A stretch of DNA of 64,000 nucleotides. It comes from Brevibacterium permense. GTDB taxonomy: Bacteria > Actinomycetota > Actinomycetes > Actinomycetales > Brevibacteriaceae. The notes beneath the pieces were generated by a model. That model had not been told where the DNA came from. It saw only the letters and a program-made list of their open reading frames with translations, and made no database searches. This document shows positions 17,657 to 28,766 of the stretch, one piece after another. Position 1 is the stretch's first letter, and every line of letters begins with the position of its first letter. The stretch covers positions 186,001-250,000 of the forward strand of contig NZ_JABSSX010000001.1 of NCBI RefSeq assembly GCF_013280495.1. Direction: 5' to 3'. The position numbers and the translations under genes were made by a program.

Positions 17657-17714
17657 GCTACCTGACGGCGTCCCAGCAACCTGGCGCCAGGTTGCTGGGA
17701 CGCCGTCAGGTAGC
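17657..17714. repeat. Palindrome family A, copy 2
   Basis: 58 bp, perfect, no loop, same centre CCTGGCGCCAGG. Where copy 1 has GGCC/GGCC in its arms this copy has GTCC/GGAC, a paired change. It begins 2 nt after... the stop of the Helicase_C_3 gene at 17717 and separates it from the XPB start, within a same-strand gene pair. Confidence 0.9.
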
Positions 17715-17716
17715 AA

Positions 17717-19798
17717 TTAGGGGGAGGGGTCGACGGAGACGATGCGGGCGACGGACAGGGAGGCCTCGGCGCCGGTGGTCGTCACCACTCCGCGCACGCG
17801 GCCGGCGTTGAGTGTGGCCGGCAGCATCTCGATCGTTCGTTCCTTGCCGTGGGAATCCGCGATCCGAATGAGCACGCGCTGCTTCGCCTCCGCGGCCTCC
17901 CGCAGCCGATCCATATGTCCCAAAGGCTCATCCGTGCTCACCTGGGCGGCCGCCGCCGGTGCCGACCGCAGGATCCGAATATATTCGCCGAGGTGGCCGT
18001 CGCCGACCCGCGGACGTCGCCTCACGCTGACCTCGGGTTCCGAGTCGGTGATCACCCGTCGCTTCCGCACGGGTCCGGCCGCCGAATGCAGGAGGGCATG
18101 ATGATCCCCGGCCTCGAGCAGATGCATCGTCCGCTCCGGGCCCAGCTGAGCGATCGCCACGGTCGGAGCCAGTCGTTCGAGACCGGCCGGCATCATCGCC
18201 TGATCGGAGAGGATGACATCGAGGTCGACGGGGTCGTCGACGATGAGCACCGCCCTGGCCCCTGCGACACGCACCCGGCGCAGCTTCGAGGCCGTGTTCT
18301 GCACGAGGAACTCCAAGGTCGACGGCAGCTCTTCGGCGCTGATGCCTGCGAGTTCGGCCAAGGCCTCCTCCGGAGTGGTCCCTGACTGCATGGTGTCTTC
18401 GATGGTCTCGCCGTCGATGCGATAGACGGTGCCCTGGCCGCGTGCCTCGACGACGGCGTACTTGCGCAGAATATGGTGGACCCGCGGCTCGATCGGGCCG
18501 GTGGCCACCGCGGTGAGATCGGACTGGATGAGCACCGTGTCGACCTCGGCCCCGAGCCCCTCGGTGACCGCGGCGATGACATCGCCGGGCACGGTCAGGG
18601 CGTCGACGGACACACCCAGGGGCAGGATCGAAGGGTCCTGTTTGGCCTGCTCGGCCATCGCCCGGTCCAGTCCGGCGGCCAGACGGAGACCGAACCGACT
18701 CGGGCCGAAATGATCCGGCTCCTGCAGCGGAGTCGTCGCCAGCCCGAAACTCACGCACGTATGGAGAACGGCCTCGGTCATCGCGAATTCGTGTGCCGGC
18801 AGCAGCGGATGCCGACGCAGCACCTCCGCATGGATCCACCCGGCCGACCGTGCCGAACCCAGACCGATGTCTTGGAGGACGGAGAGCGCGGCGAAGCGCA
18901 GCAGCGGCATCGCCGGCACCGACAGTCCATAGCCCTTGAACAGGGACTTCTTCGGAGTCGCGAGCACTGTGAGGCGTTCGTTCTCGCTCGCCCCCGCCGC
19001 CAGCTGAGTGACGTCGAGCAGATCGCGCAGCCACGCCCCGACCAGCGCCGCCCACAGTTCGGCACGATCGCCGGCGAGAGCGGAATCGGCATCGTCGGCG
19101 GCCGTCCACTGTGGATCGAGCGCATCGTCGAGGACCCCGATGAGGTGGAGCGACTTCGCCGCCTGCAGCAGAGTGATCGTCTGCTCGAGACCCAGCTCGA
19201 GAGTGCGGGCGAGTCGGGAAACGTCCCGCTTCGATATGCCGCCGCTGGTCAGCCGGGAGATCGGGGAGGCGGCAAGCTCATCGACGAGGCCGCGCAGGGA
19301 TGAGATGACCTCGGCCACGGCGGCCTGTTCGCTGTTGTGGATGAGAGGCTGGCCGATCGTGGCCGTGCTCGAATCGAGCGACGACGAGTCGACCTGCCAG
19401 GGATAGGCCCGGGCGGATTCGGCCGCCGAGGTCGGCAGCAGTGTGATGGCCTCGGACTGGATTCGCCAGGTCCCGTCCCCACCGGCTGGCCATGCCAGGC
19501 CGAGGTTGCGCAGTCGGGGCAGCGCCGCCTCGGCGAGGGCGGGATCGATGTGCGGATTGCCCGTGATCTTGATCTCCGGCGTCGTCCGGGCCGCCTTGGC
19601 CAAGGCGATGAAGACCTCAAGCGACTGCGCGTCGAGGGCTTCGATGCCGCGGGAGACCCCGATGCGCGAGGACGCGGCCGCGGCCAGGGCCGCCATCGTC
19701 GGGGACTCGGGTTGGAGGAGGTCGCGTCGGGTCCGGACGAAGGACTCGAAGTCGGCATCTGCACTGTGGGACAGCCACTGGCTGAAGGTCATTGACAT
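17717..19798 (-). CDS. Helicase-associated (Helicase_C_3 / Rv0862c-like) protein
   Basis: 693 residues. It resembles the XPB/Ssl2 helicase N-terminal-type domain proteins that accompany bacterial XPB (Rv0862c in M. tuberculosis). The C-terminal half carries the recognisable part: LIQSDLTAVATGPIEPRVHHILRKYAVVEARGQGTVYRID and a FLVQNTASKLRRVRVAGARAVLIVDDP stretch; the final ~90 residues look like a WYL-type strand-rich end. It has no ATPase motifs. Probable partner or regulator of the XPB helicase. TAGACT lies 8 nt before ATG 19798 (leaderless). Confidence 0.85.
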   Translation of the reverse strand: MSMTFSQWLSHSADADFESFVRTRRDLLQPESPTMAALAAAASSRIGVSRGIEALDAQSLEVFIALAKAARTTPEIKITGNPHIDPALAEAALPRLRNLGLAWPAGGDGTWRIQSEAITLLPTSAAESARAYPWQVDSSSLDSSTATIGQPLIHNSEQAAVAEVISSLRGLVDELAASPISRLTSGGISKRDVSRLARTLELGLEQTITLLQAAKSLHLIGVLDDALDPQWTAADDADSALAGDRAELWAALVGAWLRDLLDVTQLAAGASENERLTVLATPKKSLFKGYGLSVPAMPLLRFAALSVLQDIGLGSARSAGWIHAEVLRRHPLLPAHEFAMTEAVLHTCVSFGLATTPLQEPDHFGPSRFGLRLAAGLDRAMAEQAKQDPSILPLGVSVDALTVPGDVIAAVTEGLGAEVDTVLIQSDLTAVATGPIEPRVHHILRKYAVVEARGQGTVYRIDGETIEDTMQSGTTPEEALAELAGISAEELPSTLEFLVQNTASKLRRVRVAGARAVLIVDDPVDLDVILSDQAMMPAGLERLAPTVAIAQLGPERTMHLLEAGDHHALLHSAAGPVRKRRVITDSEPEVSVRRRPRVGDGHLGEYIRILRSAPAAAAQVSTDEPLGHMDRLREAAEAKQRVLIRIADSHGKERTIEMLPATLNAGRVRGVVTTTGAEASLSVARIVSVDPSP

Positions 19799-19871
19799 CG
19801 CAGATCAGTCTATCGCGAGGGGTACAATGGAGGCGCAGAGAAGGATCACAGATCGGACGGAAGGACGCGCA

Positions 19872-20102
19872 TTGTCAGCCACTCGAGTCGACACGACCAT
19901 CGTCGTCGCCGCGGTTGCCGCCGCAGCCATCGGGGCGCTCGGCCTCATCGGCGTCCTCGGTCAGGCCTGGATGGGACTGACGCCCAGTCCGCTGCTGACC
20001 TACCTGCCCATGATCCTCGTGCCCATCGCCGTCATCCTCGCCTGCGTGGCCATGATCCGAGCCGCGATCCGACGCAGACAGACCGGGGTGGGCCACCGCT
20101 GA
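19872..20102 (+). CDS. Small two-segment membrane protein
   Basis: 76 residues from TTG 19872, with GGAAGGA seven bases upstream and a likely -10 TACAAT at 19823. Two hydrophobic segments (TTIVVAAVAAAAIGALGLIG; LTYLPMILVPIAVILACVAM) and a basic C-terminus. Divergent from the Helicase_C_3 gene and upstream of cspB. Function not recognised. Confidence 0.7.
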   Translation: MSATRVDTTIVVAAVAAAAIGALGLIGVLGQAWMGLTPSPLLTYLPMILVPIAVILACVAMIRAAIRRRQTGVGHR

Positions 20103-20131
20103 AACCATCACCCATGCCTCACCTCGCAGGT

Positions 20132-20189
20132 GTGGGGACGGGCATGAGCCACACCCGCACAGTGTGATCGAGGCGGTGCGGGTCCCCAC
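20132..20189. other. Nested hairpin in the long gap before cspB
   Basis: Outer arms GTGGGGAC / GTCCCCAC (20132-20139 with 20182-20189) enclose inner arms CCGCAC / GTGCGG (20155-20160 with 20176-20181). The gap 20103-20490 (388 bp) otherwise holds no gene; it contains one GCCGAGGCGG copy and presumably the cspB promoter and leader. It may be the terminator of the small membrane gene. Confidence 0.55.
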
Positions 20190-20192
20190 CTC

Positions 20193-20202
20193 GCCGAGGC
20201 GG
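20193..20202 (+). repeat. GCCGAGGCGG motif copy
   Basis: Just downstream of the nested hairpin before cspB; extended form CCTCGCCGAGGCGGCC. Confidence 0.6.
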
Positions 20203-20490
20203 CCGACCTCCCAGTCGCGCACGCTCCGGTGATCTCCCGCCGCCGACAAGGCGCCCACCGCCACCGTGCACGTGAGCTTCACAATCAGGTGAGAGCCAGC
20301 GATCACAATGCTCATGCGATGCCCTCGGCCACACAGACAAGACGGTCTGACCGACGGCGACGAGAGCACAGCGACCACACCATCCGATCAACTTCTCGGC
20401 TGTTCCGCAGCCGACCGACACACAGCCCGCACCAGCGGGCACCGTACGATCAGCCCGCTTCAGCGGGTACGAACAGACAGAAAGGACATC

Positions 20491-20871
20491 ATGCCCACCG
20501 GACGCGTGAAATGGTTCGATGCCGACAAGGGCTTCGGCTTCGTCATCGCCGAGGACGGCTCGCAGGCCTTCCTCCATTCCTCCGTGCTGCCCGAGGGAGT
20601 CGAAGTCACCAAGGGCACCCGGCTCGAATACGATGTCGTCGATTCCCGCCGCGGAGCGCAGGTGCTCAAGGCCCGCCCGATCACCACTCCAGGCAAAGTC
20701 GCCAAGGCCCGCCGACGTTCGGCCGTGGACATGGCAGTTATGGTTGAAGATGTCATCAAAGTTTTGGATGACCTCAACAACGGACTGCAGCACGGCCGTT
20801 ACCCGGACCCCACCCATGGGAACAAGGTCGCCAGCCTGCTGCGGGCGATTGCCGACGATTTGGAGTCCTGA
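20491..20871 (+). CDS. cspB: Cold-shock-domain protein with C-terminal extension (CspB type)
   Basis: 126 residues. The cold-shock domain fills residues 1-65 with RNP1 KGFGFV and an RNP2-like AFLHSS; it binds single-stranded RNA/DNA. A C-terminal helical extension (~75-126, VEDVIKVLDDLNNGLQHGRYPDP) marks the longer actinobacterial form (M. tuberculosis CspB), not the 67-residue CspA. ATG 20491 follows AAAGGA. Its stop overlaps the start of the DUF3027 gene. Confidence 0.93.
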   Translation: MPTGRVKWFDADKGFGFVIAEDGSQAFLHSSVLPEGVEVTKGTRLEYDVVDSRRGAQVLKARPITTPGKVAKARRRSAVDMAVMVEDVIKVLDDLNNGLQHGRYPDPTHGNKVASLLRAIADDLES

Positions 20872-21830
20872 TGTCATCACTGTTCAGTGATTGGCTGGCC
20901 CGGCAGACCGCCGCGCCCGCCGAGAACGACGCCGAACAGACCACCGAGGCGGCCCCGGGCAGCGATGTGCCCGCCGCTGCGGGCGAATCGACCGCCGCTG
21001 GAAGTGCGGTCGCCGCGGATTCCGGCACGGTCGCCTCGGCGAAGGCATCGAAGACCGGTCGTCCGCGATCGGGCACGGAGAAGGTCGTCCTCGACACCCA
21101 ACTGGCCGCGGCGATCGACATCGCCCGCTCTGCCATCACCGAGGTGGCCGGCACTGCCGTCGTCGGCGAACACCTGGGCACGGTGGCCGAGGCGACCCGT
21201 CTGGTCACCCACTACTTCGTGTGCACCGACCCGACCTACCGCGGTTGGCGGTGGGTGGCAGTGCTCGCCCGCGCTCCGCGCGCGAAGAAGGTCACGGTCT
21301 GCGAAACTGCGCTGCTGCCCGGGCCTGATGCCCTCGTCGCCCCCGAATGGGTGCCGTGGGAGGAACGCCTCGAACCCGGCGATATGGGCCCGCGGGACAC
21401 CCTGCCGAAGCTCGACCAGGACCCGAACCTGCAGCCGGGCTTCCAGCAGACCGAGGACAATTCGGCAGACAACATCGACCAGATCCAGAACTTCGAATTC
21501 GGTCTCGGTCGTGAACGCGTGCTCTCCTCCGACGGGCTGAGCGCGGCCGCAAGCCGGTGGTCGGAATCCGATGCCGGACCCGACAGCGAGTTCGCCTCAC
21601 GCGCGGCCGGACACTGCGGCAGCTGCGGCTACCTCATGCCGATCGCCGGATCGCTGCGTCAGAAGTTCGGGGTCTGCGCCAATGCGTGGTCGCCGTTCGA
21701 CGGTCGCGTGGTCGGACTCGAATCCGGGTGTGGTGCGCATTCGGAGACCGATGTGAGACGGCCGAACAACGAGCCTGCTGAAGCAGTCGTCGACGACTAC
21801 TCCGGCGAGCTCGAGTTCCAGGAGGGCTGA
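20871..21830 (+). CDS. DUF3027 protein
   Basis: 319 residues. An Ala-rich N-terminus (~1-70), then the DUF3027 region (VAEATRLVTHYFVCTDPTYRGWRWVAVLARAPRAKKVTVCE, LPGPDALVAPEWVPWEERLEPGDMGP) and a C-terminal Cys cluster with HCGSCGYLMP, which could bind a metal. Found next to cspB in many Actinobacteria; role unknown. Start overlaps the cspB stop (coupled). An MFS gene follows after 8 nt. Confidence 0.9.
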   Translation: MSSLFSDWLARQTAAPAENDAEQTTEAAPGSDVPAAAGESTAAGSAVAADSGTVASAKASKTGRPRSGTEKVVLDTQLAAAIDIARSAITEVAGTAVVGEHLGTVAEATRLVTHYFVCTDPTYRGWRWVAVLARAPRAKKVTVCETALLPGPDALVAPEWVPWEERLEPGDMGPRDTLPKLDQDPNLQPGFQQTEDNSADNIDQIQNFEFGLGRERVLSSDGLSAAASRWSESDAGPDSEFASRAAGHCGSCGYLMPIAGSLRQKFGVCANAWSPFDGRVVGLESGCGAHSETDVRRPNNEPAEAVVDDYSGELEFQEG

Positions 21831-21838
21831 ACCACTCG

Positions 21839-23116
21839 ATGTCCCAGATGTTCCGGTCGCTGTCGGAGCCGAACTACCGGCACTGGTTCGCCGGTGCCCT
21901 GATCTCCAACACCGGGACATGGATGCAGCGCACGGCGCAGGACTGGATCGTCCTGACCATGCTCACGGACAACAACGCTTCGGCGTTGGGCCTCACCATG
22001 GCTCTGCAGCTGGGCCCGCAGCTGATCATGTTCCCGTTCGCGGGAAACCTCGTCGACAAGTTCGACAAACGGCGTCTGCTTATGGTCACCCAGGCGCTTC
22101 TGGGATTCATCGGACTCGTCCTCTTCGTCCTCACCATCACCGACGTCATCGTCCTCTGGCACGTCTACGTGCTCGCTTTCACGCTCGGGATGCTCACGAC
22201 CCTGGACAACCCGGCCAGGCAGGCCTTCGTCTCCGAGCTCGTCGGTGAGAAGCTGCTGCCGAATGCCGTCAGCCTCAATTCGGCGTCCTTCAACGGCGCC
22301 CGCATGATCGGTCCGGCCGTGGCCGGTGTGCTCACCGCCGCCATCGGCCCCGGTCCCGTCTTCCTCCTCAGCGGTCTCGGCTTCGCGGCGACGCTCACCG
22401 TGCTCCTCCGGCTCGACAAGTCGAAGCTGCATCCGTCCGGTCGGCGCGGCAAGGGCGGGGTCCTCGGCGGACTGAAATATCTGCGCAGACGCCCGGACAT
22501 CACGGTCGTGCTCGTCGTGCTGTTCATCGTCGCGACCTTCGGATTCAACTTCAACATCTACACGGCGACGATGGCGAAGATCGAATTCGGCAAGGACGCC
22601 AGCGGCTTCGGCCTGCTCAACTCCGTCATGGCCATCGGGTCCGTGACCGGGGCGCTCGCCTCGGCCAGGCGCGAGAGACCCCGACTGCGCTTCATCTTCG
22701 GCGCCGCCGGCGGATTCGGTGTGGCCGTCGGCGTGGCATCGCTGATGCCCAACTACTATCTTTTCGCCGCCTCGCTGATGTTCGTCGGCTTCGCATCGCT
22801 GACGATGATGACCTCGGCGAACGCCTATGTGCAGACGACCACCGCGCCGAACTACCGCGGCCGAGTCATGGCCATCTATGCGGCTGTCGTCATGGGCGGC
22901 ACCCCGATCGGGGCACCCCTGGCCGGCTGGGTCGCCGATGCCTTCGGACCGCGGATGGCGCTCGTCGTCGGAGCCGCCTCGGGGATCATCGCCTTCGCCG
23001 TGGGCCTGCTGTGGATGATCATGGCCAAGGACCTGCGGCTCCACAGGGATCCGAAGTCGCGGATCCGGCTGCACATGAGCTATCAAGGCAGGCCGCCCGG
23101 CGGCAGCGGACACTGA
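21839..23116 (+). CDS. MFS transporter (EntS-like)
   Basis: 425 residues with 12 membrane segments and the MFS_3 pattern: NYRHWFAGALISNTGTWMQRTAQDW at the N-terminus and a GNLVDKFDKRRLLM loop between segments 2 and 3. Family members export siderophores or drugs. It is the third gene of cspB-DUF3027-MFS, 8 nt after the previous stop, and is probably translated from the same message. Confidence 0.9.
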   Translation: MSQMFRSLSEPNYRHWFAGALISNTGTWMQRTAQDWIVLTMLTDNNASALGLTMALQLGPQLIMFPFAGNLVDKFDKRRLLMVTQALLGFIGLVLFVLTITDVIVLWHVYVLAFTLGMLTTLDNPARQAFVSELVGEKLLPNAVSLNSASFNGARMIGPAVAGVLTAAIGPGPVFLLSGLGFAATLTVLLRLDKSKLHPSGRRGKGGVLGGLKYLRRRPDITVVLVVLFIVATFGFNFNIYTATMAKIEFGKDASGFGLLNSVMAIGSVTGALASARRERPRLRFIFGAAGGFGVAVGVASLMPNYYLFAASLMFVGFASLTMMTSANAYVQTTTAPNYRGRVMAIYAAVVMGGTPIGAPLAGWVADAFGPRMALVVGAASGIIAFAVGLLWMIMAKDLRLHRDPKSRIRLHMSYQGRPPGGSGH

Positions 23117-23184
23117 CGGGCTCGAGCAGGCGGGGTCGCTGTCTGCCGGTGGGAGCTCGACCTGCGGCGGTCACGGGAGGAGCC

Positions 23185-23235
23185 CGGCACTCGGCAGGGG
23201 TCGGCACTCGGCACGGGGCGGCACTCGGCGGGCCC
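23185..23235 (+). repeat. 17-bp tandem repeat, three units
   Basis: CGGCACTCGGC heads each unit (23185-23201, 23202-23218, 23219-23235). It starts 69 nt after the MFS stop in the gap before the DUF456 gene. Confidence 0.8.
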
Positions 23236-23264
23236 GGAGGTTCGTGTCATAGAATTTCGATCGA

Positions 23265-23274
23265 CCGCCTCGGC
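23265..23274 (-). repeat. GCCGAGGCGG motif copy (minus strand)
   Basis: Between a possible -10 (TAGAAT, 23250) and the DUF456 start, so here it would lie in the 5' leader. Confidence 0.6.
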
Positions 23275-23312
23275 GAGGGATTCGAGGGTCGAGCGACGGA
23301 AACGGACGGACT

Positions 23313-23810
23313 GTGACAACTGACATCATCACCTCGGCGCTCGTCGGCCTGGCGATCCTCGTCGGCTGCCTGGGCATCATCGTGCCGGTGCTGCCCGGGT
23401 CGATCCTCATCGCCGTTGCGGTGCTCATCTGGGCGATCATCATCGGCGGGCCGGCCGCGTGGATCATCTTCGCCATCGTCGCCGTGTTCGTCGCGGCCGG
23501 GATGAGCGCCTCGCTCGTGCTCACCGGCCGCAAACTCAAGTCCATGCAGGTGCCGAACTCCTCGGTGCTGCTGGGCGGGGTGCTCGCGGTCATCGGCTTC
23601 TTCGTCATCCCGGTGCTCGGCCTGCCGATCGGCTTCGTCGCCGGCCTCTATCTCGCCGAGTATTCCCGCCTCAAGGACGGCAAGACGGCCTGGAACTCCA
23701 GCTGGGAGTCGATCAAGGCGATCGGCATCGGCGCGGGCATCGAGTTCATCCTCGCGATGCTCGCCGGCATCACCTTCGGCATCGGCGTCCTCATCCACTT
23801 CTTCGGGTAA
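23313..23810 (+). CDS. DUF456 membrane protein
   Basis: 165 residues from GTG. The DUF456 pattern: an N-terminal LVGCLGIIVPVLPGSILIA, a middle FFVIPVLGLPIGFVAGLYLAEY and a C-terminal membrane segment ending IGVLIHFFG; five or so hydrophobic segments. Function unknown. It is convergent with the MFS gene at 23942, with a palindrome between. Confidence 0.92.
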   Translation: MTTDIITSALVGLAILVGCLGIIVPVLPGSILIAVAVLIWAIIIGGPAAWIIFAIVAVFVAAGMSASLVLTGRKLKSMQVPNSSVLLGGVLAVIGFFVIPVLGLPIGFVAGLYLAEYSRLKDGKTAWNSSWESIKAIGIGAGIEFILAMLAGITFGIGVLIHFFG

Positions 23811-23839
23811 GGGCATGCCGGACCCCTCGCCAGCGGCGG

Positions 23840-23869
23840 CAGAACACCGCGTTGCAACGGGGTGTTCTG
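23840..23869. repeat. Palindrome family C, copy 1 (bidirectional terminator)
   Basis: 30 bp, centre CGTTGCAACG, arms CAGAACACC / GGTGTTCTG. It lies between the convergent DUF456 and MFS genes. A second copy at 26639-26664 shares the centre and keeps pairing by paired changes. Confidence 0.8.
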
Positions 23870-23941
23870 CGGCTAAGGGTGTGGGATGCCTGAGGCGGAC
23901 CGGCGAAGCGGCGCGAACCTGTTCCGCCAGGTATGCGATTC

Positions 23942-25207
23942 TCAGCCGCGGTCGAGTCGCGCAGCCCTAAATGGCGAAAACCACAGTCCGATTGCTGTGA
24001 GAGCGAAGATCGCGGCTGCGAGGACCAAGGCGAAATCGGTGCCGGTGGCAGCTGCGAGGAATCCGGCCAGCGGCGAGACTATGACGATGACGGCGCGGTT
24101 GATCGAACGCATCGTCGTGTTCGTCCGCGCCTGGAAACGGTCAGGAGTGATCGACTGTCGGTAGGCCATCTCATGTGAGTTGCTCAGCCCGATCCCGAAA
24201 CCGTGCAGGAACATCCCGGTGAACAGGATGATCGCCGAGGCGACTGTGGACCGGCCGTTCCCCGCCTCGCCGTCCGCGGCGAGTTCGGCCGAGATGAGAA
24301 CCAGCACTCCGATGGCCGAGCCCACGTGGGCGAGGATCACGGTCCGCCCGGATCCCACGCGACGCCCTACCGCCCCTGAGCTCAGCGCTCCGGCGATGCC
24401 GCCGAGTCCGCTTCCTCCCATGACGATGCCGAAAGCGACGGTGTTGAGCCCGACGTCGCTGAGGAAGTACACGGCAGTGACCGATGCCAGAACCGCCTGC
24501 CCGGCGAACCAGATGTGTGTCCACACAGCGAGGTCCCTCAGCGTTCGAGTCGTATACACCCACTTCAGGCCGGCTGCGATTTCGTGTCCGAGCCGCCGTT
24601 TCGGCGGTGGCGGCGACTGCGGCGGTAGCCTGGGTTCTTCGACGCGGATGAGTGCGACGACGATCGCGGAGAACAGAAAGGTCGAGACATTGACGAGAAC
24701 GGCCAGAGGAGCGGAGATGACGGCGAGAAGTGCACCGCCGAGTGCGGGTCCGGCGGTCTCTGCTGCCGCGTTGGTGCCGTCGATTCGGGCGTGGGCGGGC
24801 TGCAGGCTGCTCCGGGTGACGAGGCGGGGCAGAAACGCCTGCGAAGCGCTGTCGTTGACCAGTGTCGCCGTTCCCAGAAGCGCGACGAGTAGGACGAGCA
24901 CGCCAAGATCGAGCAGATCGGCGAACCACAGAGCGGGGATTGCACACAGCAGAATTGCTCGCACCAGGTCGGTTCCGATCATGACTGGTCTGCGTCGCAC
25001 CCGGTCTATCAGTGCCCCGAGCACGAGACCGAACAGCAGGTAGGGCAACCACCGGGAGGCGTTCAGCCAGCCCAAACCGACAGTACCCGCGTGCAGATGG
25101 TCGACGACGATGACCTGCAGGGCGATCATGGTGATCCAGCTGCCGAAACCAGAGACGGTTTCGCCCACCCAGAACCAGCGGAAGGCTCGGGGCAGCGCCG
25201 CAGTCAT
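23942..25207 (-). CDS. MFS transporter
   Basis: 421 residues, 12 membrane segments; FRWFWVGETVSGFGSWITMIALQVIVV at the N-terminus and a GALIDRVRRRPVM loop after segment 2, as in macrolide/siderophore-type MFS proteins. Substrate unknown. TAGCCT lies six bases before ATG 25207, so it is probably leaderless. It stands alone. Confidence 0.9.
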   Translation of the reverse strand: MTAALPRAFRWFWVGETVSGFGSWITMIALQVIVVDHLHAGTVGLGWLNASRWLPYLLFGLVLGALIDRVRRRPVMIGTDLVRAILLCAIPALWFADLLDLGVLVLLVALLGTATLVNDSASQAFLPRLVTRSSLQPAHARIDGTNAAAETAGPALGGALLAVISAPLAVLVNVSTFLFSAIVVALIRVEEPRLPPQSPPPPKRRLGHEIAAGLKWVYTTRTLRDLAVWTHIWFAGQAVLASVTAVYFLSDVGLNTVAFGIVMGGSGLGGIAGALSSGAVGRRVGSGRTVILAHVGSAIGVLVLISAELAADGEAGNGRSTVASAIILFTGMFLHGFGIGLSNSHEMAYRQSITPDRFQARTNTTMRSINRAVIVIVSPLAGFLAAATGTDFALVLAAAIFALTAIGLWFSPFRAARLDRG

Positions 25208-25287
25208 AACCTCAGGCTAGCAAACCGCGAAACCCACCCGACAAGCGTCTGCGGCCACGGAGACAGTCCTCAAGTCATTGAGCCAGC

Positions 25288-25347
25288 CCGCGGATCACAG
25301 CGCCGGACCGCAACGCTCAGTGTCAGACCGCAGCTCACAGCGCCAGG
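25288..25347 (-). repeat. 20-bp degenerate tandem repeat spanning a stop codon
   Basis: Three units (25288-25307, 25308-25327, 25328-25347), all beginning CCGC. The stop of the FAD oxidase (25335-25337) lies in the last; unit 1 repeats the same TCACAGCGCC string beyond the gene end. Confidence 0.78.
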
Positions 25348-26486
25348 TGGGCGATCTCCGTTGCCTCTTCGCCGAGTATCAGCCTGGCCAGCCCGTCGCC
25401 GATGAGCGGACCCATCGTGAGTCCACCGGCTCCGAACCCCGAAGCCAGCCACAGTCCGTCCGCGCCCGGGACCGCTCCCGCGTAGGGCAGCGCCCCCTCC
25501 CGCGTCGACATGGGGCGTACGCCGATCCGGGCCTCGAGGACAGTCGCCTCGGCGAGGCCGGGGGCGATCCGCAGCGCGTCGTCAAGGACCTGCTTCGTAC
25601 CGGAGGCCGTTGCGCGGACGTCGAAGCCGACGCCGTCCTCTCTAGTGGCTCCCGCGACGATGCGGCCACCGTCGAACGGGGTGATGTAGTGGTGATCGAG
25701 CGGGTGAATCGTTGGCCACGGAGATGTGTTGACACCGCGCAGCCCCAGATGGAGCAGCTGGCCACGCTGAGGAGTGATCCCCACCGGGTGACCGAGCCGG
25801 TCGAGGAGGTCAGCACTCCGTGCGCCACCTGCGATGACGAGTGCGTCGAATTCGTCCATCGCCGAGGTGGTGCGCACCGACCAGGTTCCCCTGCTCGATG
25901 CGGTGATGGCCTGCGCGGAGTCAGCGACGAACTTGGCGCCATACTGCCGGGCCCCAGTGAGGATCGCATCTCGCAGAACCCGCCCGTCGACACGTCCGCC
26001 TCCGGTGATGAGGAGTCCAGTCATGTCCGGAGCGATCGGAGGGAAGAGCTCGGCCAGCTCCGCCGCATCGACGTCATGGTTTTCGCCTGCGACGGATCTG
26101 GCGGCCGCGACGCGCTCACGAATAGTCGCAGCCGCCTCGGCGAGAGTGTCCGGGTCATTGTTGACGACGAGGGCACCGGATCGGCGGTAGCCGAGGTCCG
26201 GGATGCCCAGCGCAATCAACCGTTTGAGAAACTCCGGATAGAAGTTTCCGCCGGCTGCGTACGTCTCGTAGTAGGCGCCCGTGCTCGTCGACACCCACGG
26301 TGCGATGATCCCTGCGCTGGCCGCTGTAGCCTGCCCGGCCGTGGCATCGTCGACGACGATGACGTCGACGCCGCGGTAAGCGAGGGCGAAAGCGGTGCTG
26401 GCCCCGGCGATGCCGCTGCCGATAACGCCGACGCGGGCACAGGTGTCGACGGTGCGTGCTGGTGCGTCGGTCGCGGTGCTGGTCAC
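25335..26486 (-). CDS. FAD-dependent amine/amino-acid oxidoreductase (DAO family)
   Basis: 383 residues. An N-terminal FAD-binding GxGxxG motif (GVIGSGIAGASTAFALAYRGVDVIVVDD), the DAO substrate domain in the middle, and a C-terminal GVRPMSTREGALPYAGAVPGADGLWLASGFGAGGLTMGPLIG with the FAD-pyrophosphate loop. Related enzymes are D-amino acid dehydrogenase, glycine oxidase and similar; substrate not fixed. GTG 26486 has GGGGAGG six bases upstream. A family C palindrome lies upstream between it and serC. Confidence 0.9.
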   Translation of the reverse strand: MTSTATDAPARTVDTCARVGVIGSGIAGASTAFALAYRGVDVIVVDDATAGQATAASAGIIAPWVSTSTGAYYETYAAGGNFYPEFLKRLIALGIPDLGYRRSGALVVNNDPDTLAEAAATIRERVAAARSVAGENHDVDAAELAELFPPIAPDMTGLLITGGGRVDGRVLRDAILTGARQYGAKFVADSAQAITASSRGTWSVRTTSAMDEFDALVIAGGARSADLLDRLGHPVGITPQRGQLLHLGLRGVNTSPWPTIHPLDHHYITPFDGGRIVAGATREDGVGFDVRATASGTKQVLDDALRIAPGLAEATVLEARIGVRPMSTREGALPYAGAVPGADGLWLASGFGAGGLTMGPLIGDGLARLILGEEATEIAHLAL

Positions 26487-26638
26487 GGTGCGCCTCCCCA
26501 GGCAGATCTTTCAGAACGACGGTTGCCGCCGATCTGTCACGAGCCTACGCCCCGCAGCACGATCTTTTCGGAGTGGAGGTCTGCCGTCCCGCTGGCGGCA
26601 TCCCGCACCATGAGCGCCGGAACATCCCGTAAATGTCA

Positions 26639-26664
26639 GAATGCCCCGTTGCAACGGGGCATTC
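26639..26664. repeat. Palindrome family C, copy 2 (serC terminator)
   Basis: GAATGCCCC / GGGGCATTC arms around CGTTGCAACG. It lies 44 nt after the serC stop and before the FAD oxidase. Versus copy 1, CA..TG is replaced by TG..CA, so pairing is kept. Confidence 0.82.
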
Positions 26665-26707
26665 CGGAATTACGTGGAGGAATTGCGCGGGCGGCGCGAC
26701 GCAGTCC

Positions 26708-28728
<2,021 letters not shown>

Positions 28729-28736
<8 letters not shown>

Positions 28737-28766
28737 GGCACTGCCCCACTCCTGAGGTTCTGCCCC
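28729..28766 (+). repeat. 19-bp tandem repeat spanning the pdxH stop
   Basis: Units 28729-28747 and 28748-28766 differ at three positions. The pdxH TGA (28734-28736) is in unit 1 and is copied in unit 2. Confidence 0.8.

Noticed and set aside
15934-17811. A long plus-strand open frame opposite the XPB helicase
   Set aside because: It is a mirror of the helicase coding frame; no start signal or family match.
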